From: Leptolinea sp. UBA5203
GTDB taxonomy: Bacteria > Chloroflexota > Anaerolineae > Anaerolineales > Anaerolineaceae
Direction: 5' to 3'
DNA: 40,165 bases
Assembly: GCA_002412765.1 (NCBI GenBank)
Contig: DHVR01000022.1
Coordinates: 1-40,165 of the forward strand
The notes under the pieces were generated by a model that made no database searches, was not told the DNA's origin, and saw nothing but the letters and a program-made list of their open reading frames with translations. This document shows positions 16,289-25,840 of this stretch, one piece after another. How positions within the stretch are numbered: the first letter of the stretch is position 1; each line of letters begins with the position of its first letter. The position numbers were made by a program, and so were the translations under genes.

Positions 16289-18052
16289 ATGGAATTTGTC
16301 GATAAAACTACCGGGGAATACGAAGCGATCATCCGGGCCTTGCCTGATGGTGTGATTATTATGGATGCATGCGGCATTATCGTGTTTCATAATGATAAGG
16401 CGCGTGAATTTATTCAGGCTGGCTGTGTCAATTTATTGGGACAGCCCTTTGGATATAATACATCCCTGGAGTCTGCCACCGAGATTGAAGTCCAGCAAAT
16501 CAACCAACAACCCCGCACTTATGAGATTCGCTCAGTGGAAATCACCTGGCAAGAAGAAAAATCCTTTTTGCTAACCTTGACAGACATCACCAGCAAAAAA
16601 CAATCGCAAATTGAGTCGCGGGAGAACCAGGAAAAATTCTCGAAATTATTTCAAGCCAATCCGGATTGCGTCATTCTGAGCCATCTGGAAAGCGGCCGGA
16701 TTATTGAGTTTAACCAAGGATTTATGCGCTTATTTGGATATCAACCCCATGAAGTTTATCAACGCACGGCTATGGATCTGCATATCTGGTCTGACCTCGC
16801 CGACCGGGAAGAGTATGCGCGCAGATTGAAAACCACTGGGGAGTGCATGGACTATGAAACCTTCCTGGTGACCAAGGATGGCTGGGTGATGCCAGTCAAT
16901 ATCTCTGCTCGGACGATTGAGTTTGATAATCAACTGAGCGCGTTGTCGATTGTCCGGGATATTTCCCAGTACAAAAACTCAGAAAAAGCCCTGCAAAAGG
17001 CCAATGATAAACTATCCCTGTGGATTGATGAACTGGAAATTCGCAATAAGGAAACCAGTTTATTGAATGAAATGGGAGACATGCTGCAGAGCTGCCTTTC
17101 CCTGGAAGAAGCCTACAAAGTGGTTGGAAAATATGCCGAGCTGCTCTTCGCCGATCAAGCCGGCGCTTTGTATGTCTATCATCAAGAAAGAAAATCACTC
17201 CAGAAAAAGGTATCCTGGGGGGATATGGTTTATAGCACGGATGAATTTGAACCTGAAGACTGTTGGGGAATCCGACGGGGACATGCTCATGAGATGACCG
17301 GAAGTAAAAATCCGTTGCTTTGTAATCACATACAAAACCGGATCACAGAAAACAGTTTTATCCAAAATATTTGTATTCCCTTGATCGCCCAGGGGGATAC
17401 ACTGGGTTCGCTCTATTTACAATTACAACCTGGTCAATCCATGGATCACTGGAAGCAGTTGGGGATCTCTATTGCTGAGCGGGCTGCCCTGGATTTTGCC
17501 AATCAACGCTTGCGCTACAAACTGCATGAACAATCCATCCGTGATCCATTAACTGGATTGTTTAACCGCCGATACATGGAAGAAACCCTCCATCGTGAAA
17601 TCCGCAGGGCGATGCGCCATGAATTTAAACTTGGGGTTGTGATGATCGATGTGGACTTTTTTAAAAAGTTCAATGATAAATTCGGGCATGAAACCGGCGA
17701 TCTTGTTTTGAAAGAGATCGGTATTTATTTGCAGCAAAACTTGCGGGCGGAGGATGTGGTTTGCCGCTTTGGCGGCGAAGAGTTCATTATCATCCTTCCG
17801 GATGCCTCCCTGGAAGACACCTACAAAAGGGCTTTGCAGTGGAGAGAAACCATAAAAAGTATTCATGTGGGCCGTTATGATTTGTCGTTGGACCCTGTCA
17901 CGATCTCGGTTGGCGTGGCAGCCTACCCGAATCATGGGCAATCGGTGGATGAGCTGATGCGTTCCGTGGACACGGCTCTTTATGCAGCCAAAAATGCCGG
18001 ACGGGATTGTGTAAAAATTGCAGATGCGGTTCCGGTGATAACCCCAAAGTAA
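16289..18052 (+). CDS. PAS-PAS-GAF-GGDEF diguanylate cyclase
   Basis: Cytoplasmic c-di-GMP synthase of 587 residues with no TM segment. Order: PAS 1 (about 7-105, with ALPDGVIIMD and NDKAREF), PAS 2 (about 112-235, with FSKLFQANPDCVILSH, GYQPHEVY and SALSIVRDISQYK), a coiled coil (about 233-262), GAF (about 263-405), GGDEF (about 415-580). The cyclase core has DPLTGLFNRRYME, the metal-binding DVDFFKKFND and an intact GGEEF at 495-499. An inhibitory I-site RAED precedes it by the standard five residues, so product feedback is expected. Two PAS and a GAF suggest redox, light or small-molecule sensing. A strong hairpin terminator lies 43 bases after the stop. Confidence 0.95.
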   Translation: MEFVDKTTGEYEAIIRALPDGVIIMDACGIIVFHNDKAREFIQAGCVNLLGQPFGYNTSLESATEIEVQQINQQPRTYEIRSVEITWQEEKSFLLTLTDITSKKQSQIESRENQEKFSKLFQANPDCVILSHLESGRIIEFNQGFMRLFGYQPHEVYQRTAMDLHIWSDLADREEYARRLKTTGECMDYETFLVTKDGWVMPVNISARTIEFDNQLSALSIVRDISQYKNSEKALQKANDKLSLWIDELEIRNKETSLLNEMGDMLQSCLSLEEAYKVVGKYAELLFADQAGALYVYHQERKSLQKKVSWGDMVYSTDEFEPEDCWGIRRGHAHEMTGSKNPLLCNHIQNRITENSFIQNICIPLIAQGDTLGSLYLQLQPGQSMDHWKQLGISIAERAALDFANQRLRYKLHEQSIRDPLTGLFNRRYMEETLHREIRRAMRHEFKLGVVMIDVDFFKKFNDKFGHETGDLVLKEIGIYLQQNLRAEDVVCRFGGEEFIIILPDASLEDTYKRALQWRETIKSIHVGRYDLSLDPVTISVGVAAYPNHGQSVDELMRSVDTALYAAKNAGRDCVKIADAVPVITPK

Positions 18053-18094
18053 GAACTTGGTCTCCATACCTGGAATAGGAAAAGTAGAAAACAG

Positions 18095-18128
18095 AAAAGC
18101 CTGGAAAAGCAGCCAGGCTTTTGTTTTT
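18095..18128. terminator. Rho-independent terminator, probably bidirectional
   Basis: AAAAGCCTGG (18095-18104) pairs with CCAGGCTTTT (18113-18122) over an 8-base loop, followed by GTTTTT. Read on the reverse strand the hairpin is followed by a T-rich CTTTTCTGTTTT. It separates the cyclase gene from the converging galactokinase gene and can serve both. Confidence 0.88.
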
Positions 18129-18177
18129 CAAATTGATGGGAGGTGTCTGCTTAGCCCTAGTTCAGGGATAAAAATAA

Positions 18178-19359
18178 TTATTCCATTGCCATCAACCGTG
18201 CGCCCTGGGAAGCGCGGCAGATGGTGATCTCCGGCTTAAGGCCGGTTTTTTGTTGGTAGGCATCAGCCAGGTTAATTGAAAAAGTTGGCGCGGCGTCTTT
18301 CTTCACCAGGTTGATGGTGCAGCCGCCGAAGCCGGCGCCTGTCAGGCGGGCACCCAAACAGCCGGGCAATCCCTGGGCGATTTCCACCATGGTGTTTAGT
18401 TCCGGGATGGACACCTCGTACAGATCGCGCAGACTGACATGGCAGGCGTTCATGATCTGGCCGAACTCCCGAATATCGCCTGCTTGCAGCAGGGGGATGG
18501 CTTGTTGGGAACGGTCAATTTCCTCCACCACATGCCGGGCGCGTTTTTCGACCAGGCCAGTCAGGTTATTGCTCAGGCGGTTAAAATCAGCCACAGTAAC
18601 ATCCCGCAGGGCAGTGATGCCAGGTAGATCTGTGGAAAGGATGCGTACGGCTTCCTCGCAGGCCTGGCGGCGTTCATTGTAGCCGCTGGTGGTCAGCTTG
18701 CGCCGAACGGTGGTATCGGCAATCACCAGGACAATATCCTCCGGGATGGGCAATACCTGCCAATCCAGGGAACGGCAATCCAGCAGTAATAATTTATCCT
18801 CGACTCCGCAGGCGGAAGCGAACTGATCCATGATGCCGCAGCTTACCCCGACATAGTTATTTTCAGCTTTTTGCCCAAGCAGAGCGCGCTGCATGGGGGG
18901 CAGGGTCCAGCCGCCCAAGGTTGACCAGGCGACGGCGAAAGCCATTTCAATGGAAGCAGAGGAGCTTAGCCCTGAACCGCGGGGAATATCGGAGGCGAAG
19001 ACTGCCTTCATGGCGGGGGACCTCAGGCCGGCCTGGGTGAGCGCCCAGGCCATTCCGGCGGGATAGCGCGCCCACTCGGAAAGGGGGGTGCCATGGGTAT
19101 CGGTTTTATGGGTAATTCCATCTGCTGTGAATGAACTTTCTTCTTTAAAATCAGCTGCGATCAGGGTGATGACATCCGTATCCGCCGGAGAAAAAGCCAC
19201 CCAGGTAGCACGGTCAATGGCGGCCGGCAGGACAAAACCGTCATTGTAATCCACATGTTCACCGAGAATATTGACTCTGCCCGGTGCCATGGCTAAAAAC
19301 TCAGGCGGTTTACCAAATTGCTGCTGATAGGTTTGCAAGACGAAGGTTCTTGGATTCAT
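18178..19359 (-). CDS. galK: Galactokinase
   Basis: GHMP-family kinase of 393 residues that phosphorylates galactose at C1 in the Leloir pathway. The galactokinase signature GRVNILGEHVDYNDG is at 27-41, the ATP-binding PRGSGLSSSASIEMA follows in the middle, and the third GHMP motif LTGAGFGGCTINLV is near the C-terminus. SCGIMDQFASACG holds the catalytic Asp region. Length is the usual one. Its ATG overlaps the stop of galT as ATGA, so the two genes are translationally coupled, galT first. The operon reads toward the bidirectional terminator at 18095-18128. Confidence 0.97.
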   Translation of the reverse strand: MNPRTFVLQTYQQQFGKPPEFLAMAPGRVNILGEHVDYNDGFVLPAAIDRATWVAFSPADTDVITLIAADFKEESSFTADGITHKTDTHGTPLSEWARYPAGMAWALTQAGLRSPAMKAVFASDIPRGSGLSSSASIEMAFAVAWSTLGGWTLPPMQRALLGQKAENNYVGVSCGIMDQFASACGVEDKLLLLDCRSLDWQVLPIPEDIVLVIADTTVRRKLTTSGYNERRQACEEAVRILSTDLPGITALRDVTVADFNRLSNNLTGLVEKRARHVVEEIDRSQQAIPLLQAGDIREFGQIMNACHVSLRDLYEVSIPELNTMVEIAQGLPGCLGARLTGAGFGGCTINLVKKDAAPTFSINLADAYQQKTGLKPEITICRASQGARLMAME

Positions 19360-20393
19360 AAGGCTCTCTTGGAATAATGAAGGTCCGATTGATCCCGCAG
19401 GCGGGCGGCGGCGCTTTCCGGGGTGATATCGCGCTGAGGCATGGCCAGCAGTTCATACCCGACCATGAATTTCTTGACTGTGGCGGAACGAAGCAGCGGG
19501 GGGTAAAAGTGAGCATGCAATACCCATTCAGGGTGTTCCTGACCATCGTTGGGTGCCTGGTGAAAGCCCATGGAATAGGGGAAGGAGATCTCAAAGAGAT
19601 TGTCGTAGCGGATGGTCACCTGCTGGAAGATGTGCGCCAGAGAGCGGCGCTCGGCTGGGCTTAAAGCCGGCAGGGTAGCAACGGCCCGGTGAGCCACTAC
19701 CAGAACTTCAAACGGCCAGATGGCCCAATAGGGAACCAGGGCAGTGAAGTGTTCATTCGATGCGATGATGCGTTCCTGGCGTTGGTTTTCCTCGCTCAGG
19801 TAATCGAGTAAAAGGGGGTTGCCAAACTTGGCAAGATAGGCGTTTTGGGTAAGCAATTCCTTGGCAGGTTCATTGGGCACCAGGGATTGGGACCAAATCT
19901 GGCTGTGAGGGTGAGGATTGGAGCAGCCCATCACGGCGCCCTTGTTCTCAAAAACCTGCACATAAGCAATATCCGGTCGTTGGTACAGCTCAGCGGTATG
20001 ATCGCTCCAGGCGTTAACCACTTCTTCGGCCTCGTCCAGGCTGAGCTGGGGCAGAGTGAGATCATGGCGCGGCGAAAAACAAATTACTTTGCAGATGCCG
20101 GTTTCGGCTTTGGCGGTGAAGAGGGGATGCGTCTCGACGGGAACGGCGGGGGATTCCGGCAGCAAGGCCGCAAAATCATTCTCGAAGACAAAGGTTCCGC
20201 TATAGGGCGGATTCATGATGCCGCCTACACGTTCATTCCCCGGGCAGAGGTAACAGGTTGGATCATGGGATGGCAACTTCTCCATGGGCGTTTTACTGAT
20301 CTCGCCCTGCCATGGGCGTTTGGCACGATGAGGGGAGACCAAAACCCAATCTCCGCTTAATGGGTTATATCGTCGGTGGGGCGCATCGAACAT
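19356..20393 (-). CDS. galT: Galactose-1-phosphate uridylyltransferase
   Basis: A 345-residue enzyme exchanging UMP between UDP-glucose and galactose-1-phosphate. The active-site motif NPHPHSQIW has nucleophile His163 and zinc-ligand His161; Cys47 and Cys50 (CYLCPGN) and His110 fit the remaining zinc ligands of the Escherichia coli enzyme. RRYNPLSGDWVLVSPHRAKRPWQG is the usual N-terminus and the C-terminal HAHFYPP carries the second domain's conserved His. AAGGAT stands 5 bases before the ATG. It leads the galT-galK operon. No galE or mutarotase gene is in the window, so epimerisation must be encoded elsewhere. Confidence 0.96.
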   Translation of the reverse strand: MFDAPHRRYNPLSGDWVLVSPHRAKRPWQGEISKTPMEKLPSHDPTCYLCPGNERVGGIMNPPYSGTFVFENDFAALLPESPAVPVETHPLFTAKAETGICKVICFSPRHDLTLPQLSLDEAEEVVNAWSDHTAELYQRPDIAYVQVFENKGAVMGCSNPHPHSQIWSQSLVPNEPAKELLTQNAYLAKFGNPLLLDYLSEENQRQERIIASNEHFTALVPYWAIWPFEVLVVAHRAVATLPALSPAERRSLAHIFQQVTIRYDNLFEISFPYSMGFHQAPNDGQEHPEWVLHAHFYPPLLRSATVKKFMVGYELLAMPQRDITPESAAARLRDQSDLHYSKRAL

Positions 20394-20520
20394 AGGGCAT
20401 CCTTCGTAAGTTAATGGCGTACTTCATTATAAAATCATTTTGGAAGAATTTGTTGTCCAAAAGCGGTCGAGTTGCGGACATTAACCTGCAAATTTGGGAT
20501 AAACCCCAGGAATATCAAAA

Positions 20521-21375
20521 TTAGGCGCAGGTTAACGTCAGGATGGCTATTTCGGGCGTGCAGCGAAAACGAAGCGGAATGCCTGTGCAGCCGATCCCGC
20601 GGGAAATAAATACCTGACTGCTTGGGGTTTTCACCAGGCCGTGAAGATACGCTTTATTATTGATCGGCGCTGCCATTTCACGCAGAAAAGGCAAATTGAC
20701 CTGTCCCCCGTGGGTGTGTCCGCTGATAAACAAATCAATCGGCACGGAGAGCGGCAAGTCGGCTGTATCCGGGTTATGGGCCAGGGCGATCTTGCAATCT
20801 TTGGCATCGGCGTTGGCAAAGCAAAGTTCATCCCCAGGGCTGTCCTCCCAGCAGTCTCCCAATCCGCCCAGCCAAAGATGCTGGTTTTGGCGGGTCAGGC
20901 GTTTACCCTGATGGCGCAAAGACAGGCCCATTTTTCCAGCCCAATGCAGGGATTGATCAAACCCAATCCAGTGGTCATGATTGCCAAATACCGCAAACAC
21001 CCCCAACGGGGCTTGCAGCTCCCCCAACAGGCTCCAGATTGTTTGTAAATACTCAGCAGAGTGGTCGCTTTGAACGGCATCCCCGGTAAAGACCATCAGA
21101 TCACAGGGAATACGGTTGGCGGTTTGAATCACGGATTGAATGAACCAGGCCGGGGTTATGTTTCCCAGGTGAGTATCCGTGATCTGCAGGATGCGAAAAC
21201 CCTCAAAGGCTGGGGGTAAGTTGGGTAGAGGTATTTTATAGTGGTTGATTTCCAGCAAGCAAGGTTCTATCATGACGGGATAACCGGCGAGGAGCAGGCC
21301 GGCACTGCTGAACCCCAGGCGTTTTAGACATTCCCTACGGGTCATGCGTTGTTGAAGGCCATTTTGATTTTCCAT
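20521..21375 (-). CDS. Calcineurin-like metallophosphoesterase, exported, YkuE-like
   Basis: A 284-residue phosphoesterase with a complete two-metal site: D67-x-H69 in ITDTHLG, GD at 98-99, GNHD at 131-134, His200 in LAHNPD, and SGHTHGGQ with His220 and His222. The N-terminus TRRECLKRLGFSSAGLLLAG looks like a twin-arginine signal with a short hydrophobic core, so the enzyme is probably exported folded, as YkuE of Bacillus is. Related proteins act on UDP-sugar lipids or other phosphoesters at the membrane surface; the substrate here is open. It lies 127 bases upstream of galT on the same strand, a gap too wide to assume one transcript. Confidence 0.9.
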   Translation of the reverse strand: MENQNGLQQRMTRRECLKRLGFSSAGLLLAGYPVMIEPCLLEINHYKIPLPNLPPAFEGFRILQITDTHLGNITPAWFIQSVIQTANRIPCDLMVFTGDAVQSDHSAEYLQTIWSLLGELQAPLGVFAVFGNHDHWIGFDQSLHWAGKMGLSLRHQGKRLTRQNQHLWLGGLGDCWEDSPGDELCFANADAKDCKIALAHNPDTADLPLSVPIDLFISGHTHGGQVNLPFLREMAAPINNKAYLHGLVKTPSSQVFISRGIGCTGIPLRFRCTPEIAILTLTCA

Positions 21376-21946
21376 TCTGGTATTGTACGGAGCCTGTTAG
21401 AAGGGGACAAGCACTCAGGTGTGCTGGCAAAGAACTCAGCTTAAGCTATAATAATTAAGATTAGTTATGTTAGGATTTTTAATCATATAAATTCTGCATG
21501 GAGAAACCATCCTTTCGGCATAGATAAAGGGCAAAAAGAGCCTTCCTCAGAAACAAAGAAGATTGATGGTATGTTTCGCGCATTTGCCCTGTTAAATTTC
21601 ATATGAAGTACGCTGGCGCTGGAGATTTATTCGCAACGACATGACAAGATTGAGTGTCATTGCGAGGCCCATCAGGTATTATTCTGGGTTCATATGATGG
21701 GGCCGTGGCAATCTCCCGGTAGGTATTGAAAGTAACTGGTAATAGTAGGCACCTATACCGATCCGGCATGGAGATTGCCACGCCCCGCCAAGATGAACAC
21801 GGGACGGCGCCATATGGGGCTCGCAATGACACACTATTCTACAAATCTCTTTGCGTTTTTTGTTTATTTTCTGGTTAATCGATTTCAAAAATAAGCTTCA
21901 CTGAATTTGTAAACTCAGGAAAAAAATGGGGTTGTCTGGAGGCGCT
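21376..21946. other. Gene-free stretch with one REP-like element
   Basis: No gene is supported between the phosphoesterase and P-loop genes, which are divergent. The stretch carries the inverted-repeat element at 21655-21833. The AT-rich remainder probably contains promoters for both sides, but I could not fix boxes. Confidence 0.5.
21655..21833. repeat. Long inverted repeat with TGTCATTGCGAG ends
   Basis: Outer arms TGTCATTGCGAGG (21655-21667) and CTCGCAATGACACA (21820-21833) are complementary. An inner pair GCCGTGGCAATCTCC (about 21704-21718) and GGAGATTGCCACGCCC (about 21770-21785) is also complementary. This is the widely dispersed CATTGCGAG / GGCAATCTC repeat type seen in many Chloroflexota and Deltaproteobacteria genomes. 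It encodes no protein. Confidence 0.8.
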
Positions 21947-22681
21947 ATGAAAAATACATTTGATTTGATTGTCTTGAATGCCCGTCCGGCGGCCGGCAAA
22001 AGCGAGGTGATTGATTACCTCAAGAAGACCGATCTTGCGGAACGCCAGCGCCGCTTTCACATTGGGAAAATTGAGGAGATTGATGATTTTCCCATGTTGT
22101 GGACCTGGTTTGAAGAAGACGAGCTTTTGGAAAAGATGGGGCATGCACGATTACACAGTGATGCCGAGGGGTACTTTTTGGGGGAACATCTGTGGCATTT
22201 GTTAATTGAGCGTATGGCTTTGGAATACAACAAACGACTGACCCGCATTCCATCCTATCACGATGAAATCACCACGCTGCTGGAGTTCTCGCGCGGCAGT
22301 GAGCACGGCGGTTACCAGGCGGCTTATCCCCATTTGCCGGACGACATTCTCAAACGCATGGCCATCCTGTATCTGGATGTCAGCTATGAGGAATCCCTGC
22401 GTAAAAACCGCAAACGCTATAATCCCGAACGCCCGGACAGCATTCTGGAGCACGGATTGTCGGACGAGAAGATGGAGCGGCTCTATCATGATGTGGATTG
22501 GGAGGAGCTGCCCAAGATTGAAAATAAGTTCATCGAGGTGAGGGGCATCCGAGTGCCGTATGTGGTGTTGGATAACGCCGATGACGTTACCACGCAGGGC
22601 GGGGAGGTGTTAGGGACAAGGTTGGAATTGGCATGTGAGCGGTTGTGGTCTTTGCGAAACATACCAGGGCTATGCGAATAG
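21947..22681 (+). CDS. P-loop NTPase/kinase-like protein of unknown function
   Basis: A 244-residue soluble protein. It begins with a hydrophobic strand and a Walker A-type loop, LIVLNARPAAGKSEVIDYL, with ARPAAGKS at 12-19, where the first Gly of GxxxxGKS is Ala. A middle segment RMAILYLDVSYEESLRKNRKRYNPERPDS could hold the Walker B strand followed by a lid with basic residues, as in small-molecule kinases. The last part, VPYVVLDNADDVTT, resembles the C-terminal strand of nucleotide kinase-like folds. GGAGG at 21939-21943 sets the ATG at 21947; ATG 21926 lacks a ribosome site. Its substrate and partners are unknown, and no gene follows it in the same direction. Confidence 0.8.
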   Translation: MKNTFDLIVLNARPAAGKSEVIDYLKKTDLAERQRRFHIGKIEEIDDFPMLWTWFEEDELLEKMGHARLHSDAEGYFLGEHLWHLLIERMALEYNKRLTRIPSYHDEITTLLEFSRGSEHGGYQAAYPHLPDDILKRMAILYLDVSYEESLRKNRKRYNPERPDSILEHGLSDEKMERLYHDVDWEELPKIENKFIEVRGIRVPYVVLDNADDVTTQGGEVLGTRLELACERLWSLRNIPGLCE

Positions 22682-23011
22682 CGATTTTCGAGGGATCCCT
22701 GGCATATTAGAAGCCAGTTGCTTCAGACAAAATAAAAGGAATTCTCATTTTAGTGTCCTAAAAATGAATCTTGCAGGGTGGGTAATGGGATGTGCAAGAA
22801 TTTGGTGGGTTGCTGGGGATGATTTTATTGTTGTTCAATGCCTTTGATCCACCTCTGCCCTCCAAATTGCACCAAAATGCCGGGTTGGTATGAGTGTCTG
22901 CTGTTGGGTTTCGCCGGGGTTGGTTTACGGGCTGGCATGTTGAACACTCCCCGGCTCAACACCAACCTACGCCGATGCCGATGATCTCATTGAAACATCC
23001 TTATTGGGTCT
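22682..23011. other. Gene-free stretch with a degenerate 134-bp-family repeat
   Basis: No gene is supported. From about 22890 to 22985 the sequence (TTTCGCCGGGGTTGGTTTACGG ... CCTACGCCGATGCCGATGAT) matches the right two thirds of the 134-bp units at 26076-26822, lacking their GTAGGGGCGCGAG head. It is an isolated decayed copy. Confidence 0.65.
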
Positions 23012-25840
23012 TTAATAAATCAATTGATTACTCAATTCCGGCTTCTCGGACATTCGCAATTCCAGGAAAATTGCCACCACTTCAGGATCAAATTGGATAT
23101 TGCGTTCATCCAGAATATATTGCATCACTTTCTCTTCCGGCCAGGCTAGCCGGTAAGGCCGGTCCGACCCCAGCGCATCCCATACATCAATCACAGCAAA
23201 TATTCTCGCTGCCAGTGGGATGGATTTCCCTTTCAACCCGCGCGGATATCCGCTGCCATTAAAGCGTTCGTGATGAGAATATGGAATATCCAAAGCCTGT
23301 TTCAGAAACTCAATCGGGGAGAGTAAATTAAAGGCATACACGGGATGCATGCGCATGATCTCCCATTCTTCATCCGTCAATGGACCTGGTTTATTTAAAA
23401 TGCCGTCCGGAATACCCATTTTTCCAATATCATGCAGTAAAGCACCCCGGCGTATGTGAATCAACTCTTCCGAAGAGATGTTCATCTTTCGAGCCAGCGC
23501 GATGGTCATATCCGTGACCCGCGTGGAGTGACCTTTCGTTTCGCGATCGCGCAATTCCAGCGCGCGGGACCAGCCCACAATGGTGGCATCATAAGCCATG
23601 GAAAGCTCGATATTGGAGCGCTGCAGACTATCAAATAATTCCGCATTGTCCAGTGCAATGGCGACCTGATTCGAAAGCGTTTTCAAAAAATTCATCCACT
23701 CCACATCCGCAGGCAGGGATTGGGAATGGTACAGCTCCAAAACCCCCTTCACATTCCCTTTGGAAATCAAAGGAACTGCGATAAAGGAGGTGAAACCCTG
23801 ATCCATAAAAAGCTTGTTCTTAACCAGCAGCGGATGATCATTGGGGTTTTTGATCGCTATCACCCGCTGCTCAATTACCGCCAGGCCTGCAATGGAATCA
23901 CTGATGCGGATGCGGGTGCCGGTTAAATTCGGGACTTGGAAGCCAGCCCCAGCGGCAAAATCCAGCGTTTTTGTGGCAGGATTGAACAGCAGCACAGCGG
24001 CCGCATCTATTTTTAATTGGGAAATCACATGTTCGATGAGAACATTGAAGATCACCTTCAGATCCAGGCTGCTTGAAATTGCTGCATCAACTACACGTAG
24101 GGCCGTTAAGCGCTTGAGCTGGTTTTCGGTTTGTTCAAATAATTGAATGCGGTGGGCAGCCGTCCCAGTGATATTGGTCAGCGTTTCCAATAAATGAAAA
24201 TCATCCTCGGGCAAACTAATGCGATCCGGAACGATAACAAAGATCGCCCCGATTAAGGTGTCATTCGCACGAATGGGAAACCAGATCCCTCCGGATTGAA
24301 TTTCCTTCTCATGGTGACCATTAATTAACAAACTTAAGATCTTCTCAGGTAAACTTCTTAATCGAACAGCTTTTCCTTCATTGATCACCTCATCAAAATA
24401 AAAATCCCCGTTTGTACACAGCTCATGCTCATATTTTGACAACCAGCCGTGAACGGTGCTCCATTGAACAGATTGACTTTCCGCCGAAAAACTCCACACA
24501 ATACCAGAATCCAGGGCAAGAAAAGTCAGGGTTTCGTAGAGCAATTTAGTAAGGATATCTTCCAGTGAATTCGCGGATCGGGAAGCAATCAGCACTTGAT
24601 TAACGGATTCCAATTCCTCAACCCTTCTCCTGGTTTCCTCCAGCAATTTCCTGCGTTCCGCATCGGCTTTACGTTGGCCGGTTATATCTCGTGCAATCCC
24701 TTCAATGGCAAGGATTGTTCCTTCCGCATTCCGCAGATAAACATTGCGTTCTTCCACCCAAATCAATGTACCGTCTTTATGATACATACGAATAATGATG
24801 GTGTCATTTTCTTTGCCGTCCAACATGGATTGAAAAACATGTAGATCCTCTGCATCCACGATCCGGCTTATCAGTTCAGGATCCGAGTAAATTTCTTCCG
24901 CACTAAACCCCAATATCTGAAAAACAGCCGGACTGATGTATTCAAATTTCAGTTCAGGATAAATACCGATGCGATAAATCATGTCCCCCGCATTTTCGGC
25001 TAACAAGCGGAACAAATTCTCGCTGCGCTGCAAAGCGAGATGTTCTTGCTGCAATTGTGCCTGATGATAAGCGTTTTCAATGATGATTGGTAATTGAAAT
25101 AAATATCCGGGCGTTTTAATTAAGTAATCAATGGCTCCTAACTGGTGAGCTTTTAACACCGTATCCTGATCCCCTTGACCCGTGACAATAATGACCGGCA
25201 GGGTAAATTCTTTATCTTTGCGAAGTTCTTCCAGCAATTCCAAACCATTTTTACCAGGCAGGCGGAAATCCAGCATCACCACATCATATGGATTTTCGGC
25301 GGATAAAGGGTATATTCGGGACATAGCATCATTCGCGGATTGCACGGCATCCATACGGATATAAGGCGCAAAACGGTTCAAATGCCGGAGCGTCAGGTCA
25401 ATATCCATTGGATTGCGTTCAGCATAGAGCAACCGGATGGAACGATAGGACTCTTTTTTTTCTTCATGTGAACTGGATATGAGATTTGTAATGACGCTGC
25501 CGATTTGATTCAGGTAATCGCCGCTTTTTACAATATAGTGATTCGCCCCGGATTTGAGCGCCGCGATGGCGATCTCTTCATCACTGGAACCAGCCATCAT
25601 CACGATCGGTGTCGTAATTTGATGGCCCCTCAGACGTGCTAATAGATCCACACCACTGCCATCTGGAAGGATCAAATCAATCAGGATCACATCAAAAGGT
25701 GAATTGCTCTGATTGATGAACTTCCAGCCATTTTCTATGCGGTCGGTTATTTGTAACTCGAGATTCTCTATCTCCCTGGTTAAAGCCCGAGAGGTCAGGT
25801 CAGCATCCAGTGGGTTATCCTCTACATATAATATTCTCAT
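23012..25840 (-). CDS. REC-REC-PAS-GAF-GAF-HD-GYP signalling protein
   Basis: A 942-residue cytoplasmic protein probably degrading c-di-GMP. REC 1 (1-125) has E7-D8, phospho-acceptor D55 and K105. REC 2 (134-260) has D191, T220 and K242 but Arg142 where an acidic residue should bind Mg2+. PAS with PAC follows (about 274-392), then a coiled coil, GAF 1 (about 420-575), GAF 2 (about 595-740) and HD-GYP (about 750-930). The output domain is complete: GHSTRVTDM, LLHDIGKMGIPDGIL, HP, and HHERFNGSGYPRGLKG, where Asn replaces the commoner Asp before Gly. SDRPYR closes the domain. No histidine kinase gene adjoins it. Multiple inputs suggest it integrates phosphorelay and ligand signals. Confidence 0.94.
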   Translation of the reverse strand: MRILYVEDNPLDADLTSRALTREIENLELQITDRIENGWKFINQSNSPFDVILIDLILPDGSGVDLLARLRGHQITTPIVMMAGSSDEEIAIAALKSGANHYIVKSGDYLNQIGSVITNLISSSHEEKKESYRSIRLLYAERNPMDIDLTLRHLNRFAPYIRMDAVQSANDAMSRIYPLSAENPYDVVMLDFRLPGKNGLELLEELRKDKEFTLPVIIVTGQGDQDTVLKAHQLGAIDYLIKTPGYLFQLPIIIENAYHQAQLQQEHLALQRSENLFRLLAENAGDMIYRIGIYPELKFEYISPAVFQILGFSAEEIYSDPELISRIVDAEDLHVFQSMLDGKENDTIIIRMYHKDGTLIWVEERNVYLRNAEGTILAIEGIARDITGQRKADAERRKLLEETRRRVEELESVNQVLIASRSANSLEDILTKLLYETLTFLALDSGIVWSFSAESQSVQWSTVHGWLSKYEHELCTNGDFYFDEVINEGKAVRLRSLPEKILSLLINGHHEKEIQSGGIWFPIRANDTLIGAIFVIVPDRISLPEDDFHLLETLTNITGTAAHRIQLFEQTENQLKRLTALRVVDAAISSSLDLKVIFNVLIEHVISQLKIDAAAVLLFNPATKTLDFAAGAGFQVPNLTGTRIRISDSIAGLAVIEQRVIAIKNPNDHPLLVKNKLFMDQGFTSFIAVPLISKGNVKGVLELYHSQSLPADVEWMNFLKTLSNQVAIALDNAELFDSLQRSNIELSMAYDATIVGWSRALELRDRETKGHSTRVTDMTIALARKMNISSEELIHIRRGALLHDIGKMGIPDGILNKPGPLTDEEWEIMRMHPVYAFNLLSPIEFLKQALDIPYSHHERFNGSGYPRGLKGKSIPLAARIFAVIDVWDALGSDRPYRLAWPEEKVMQYILDERNIQFDPEVVAIFLELRMSEKPELSNQLIY

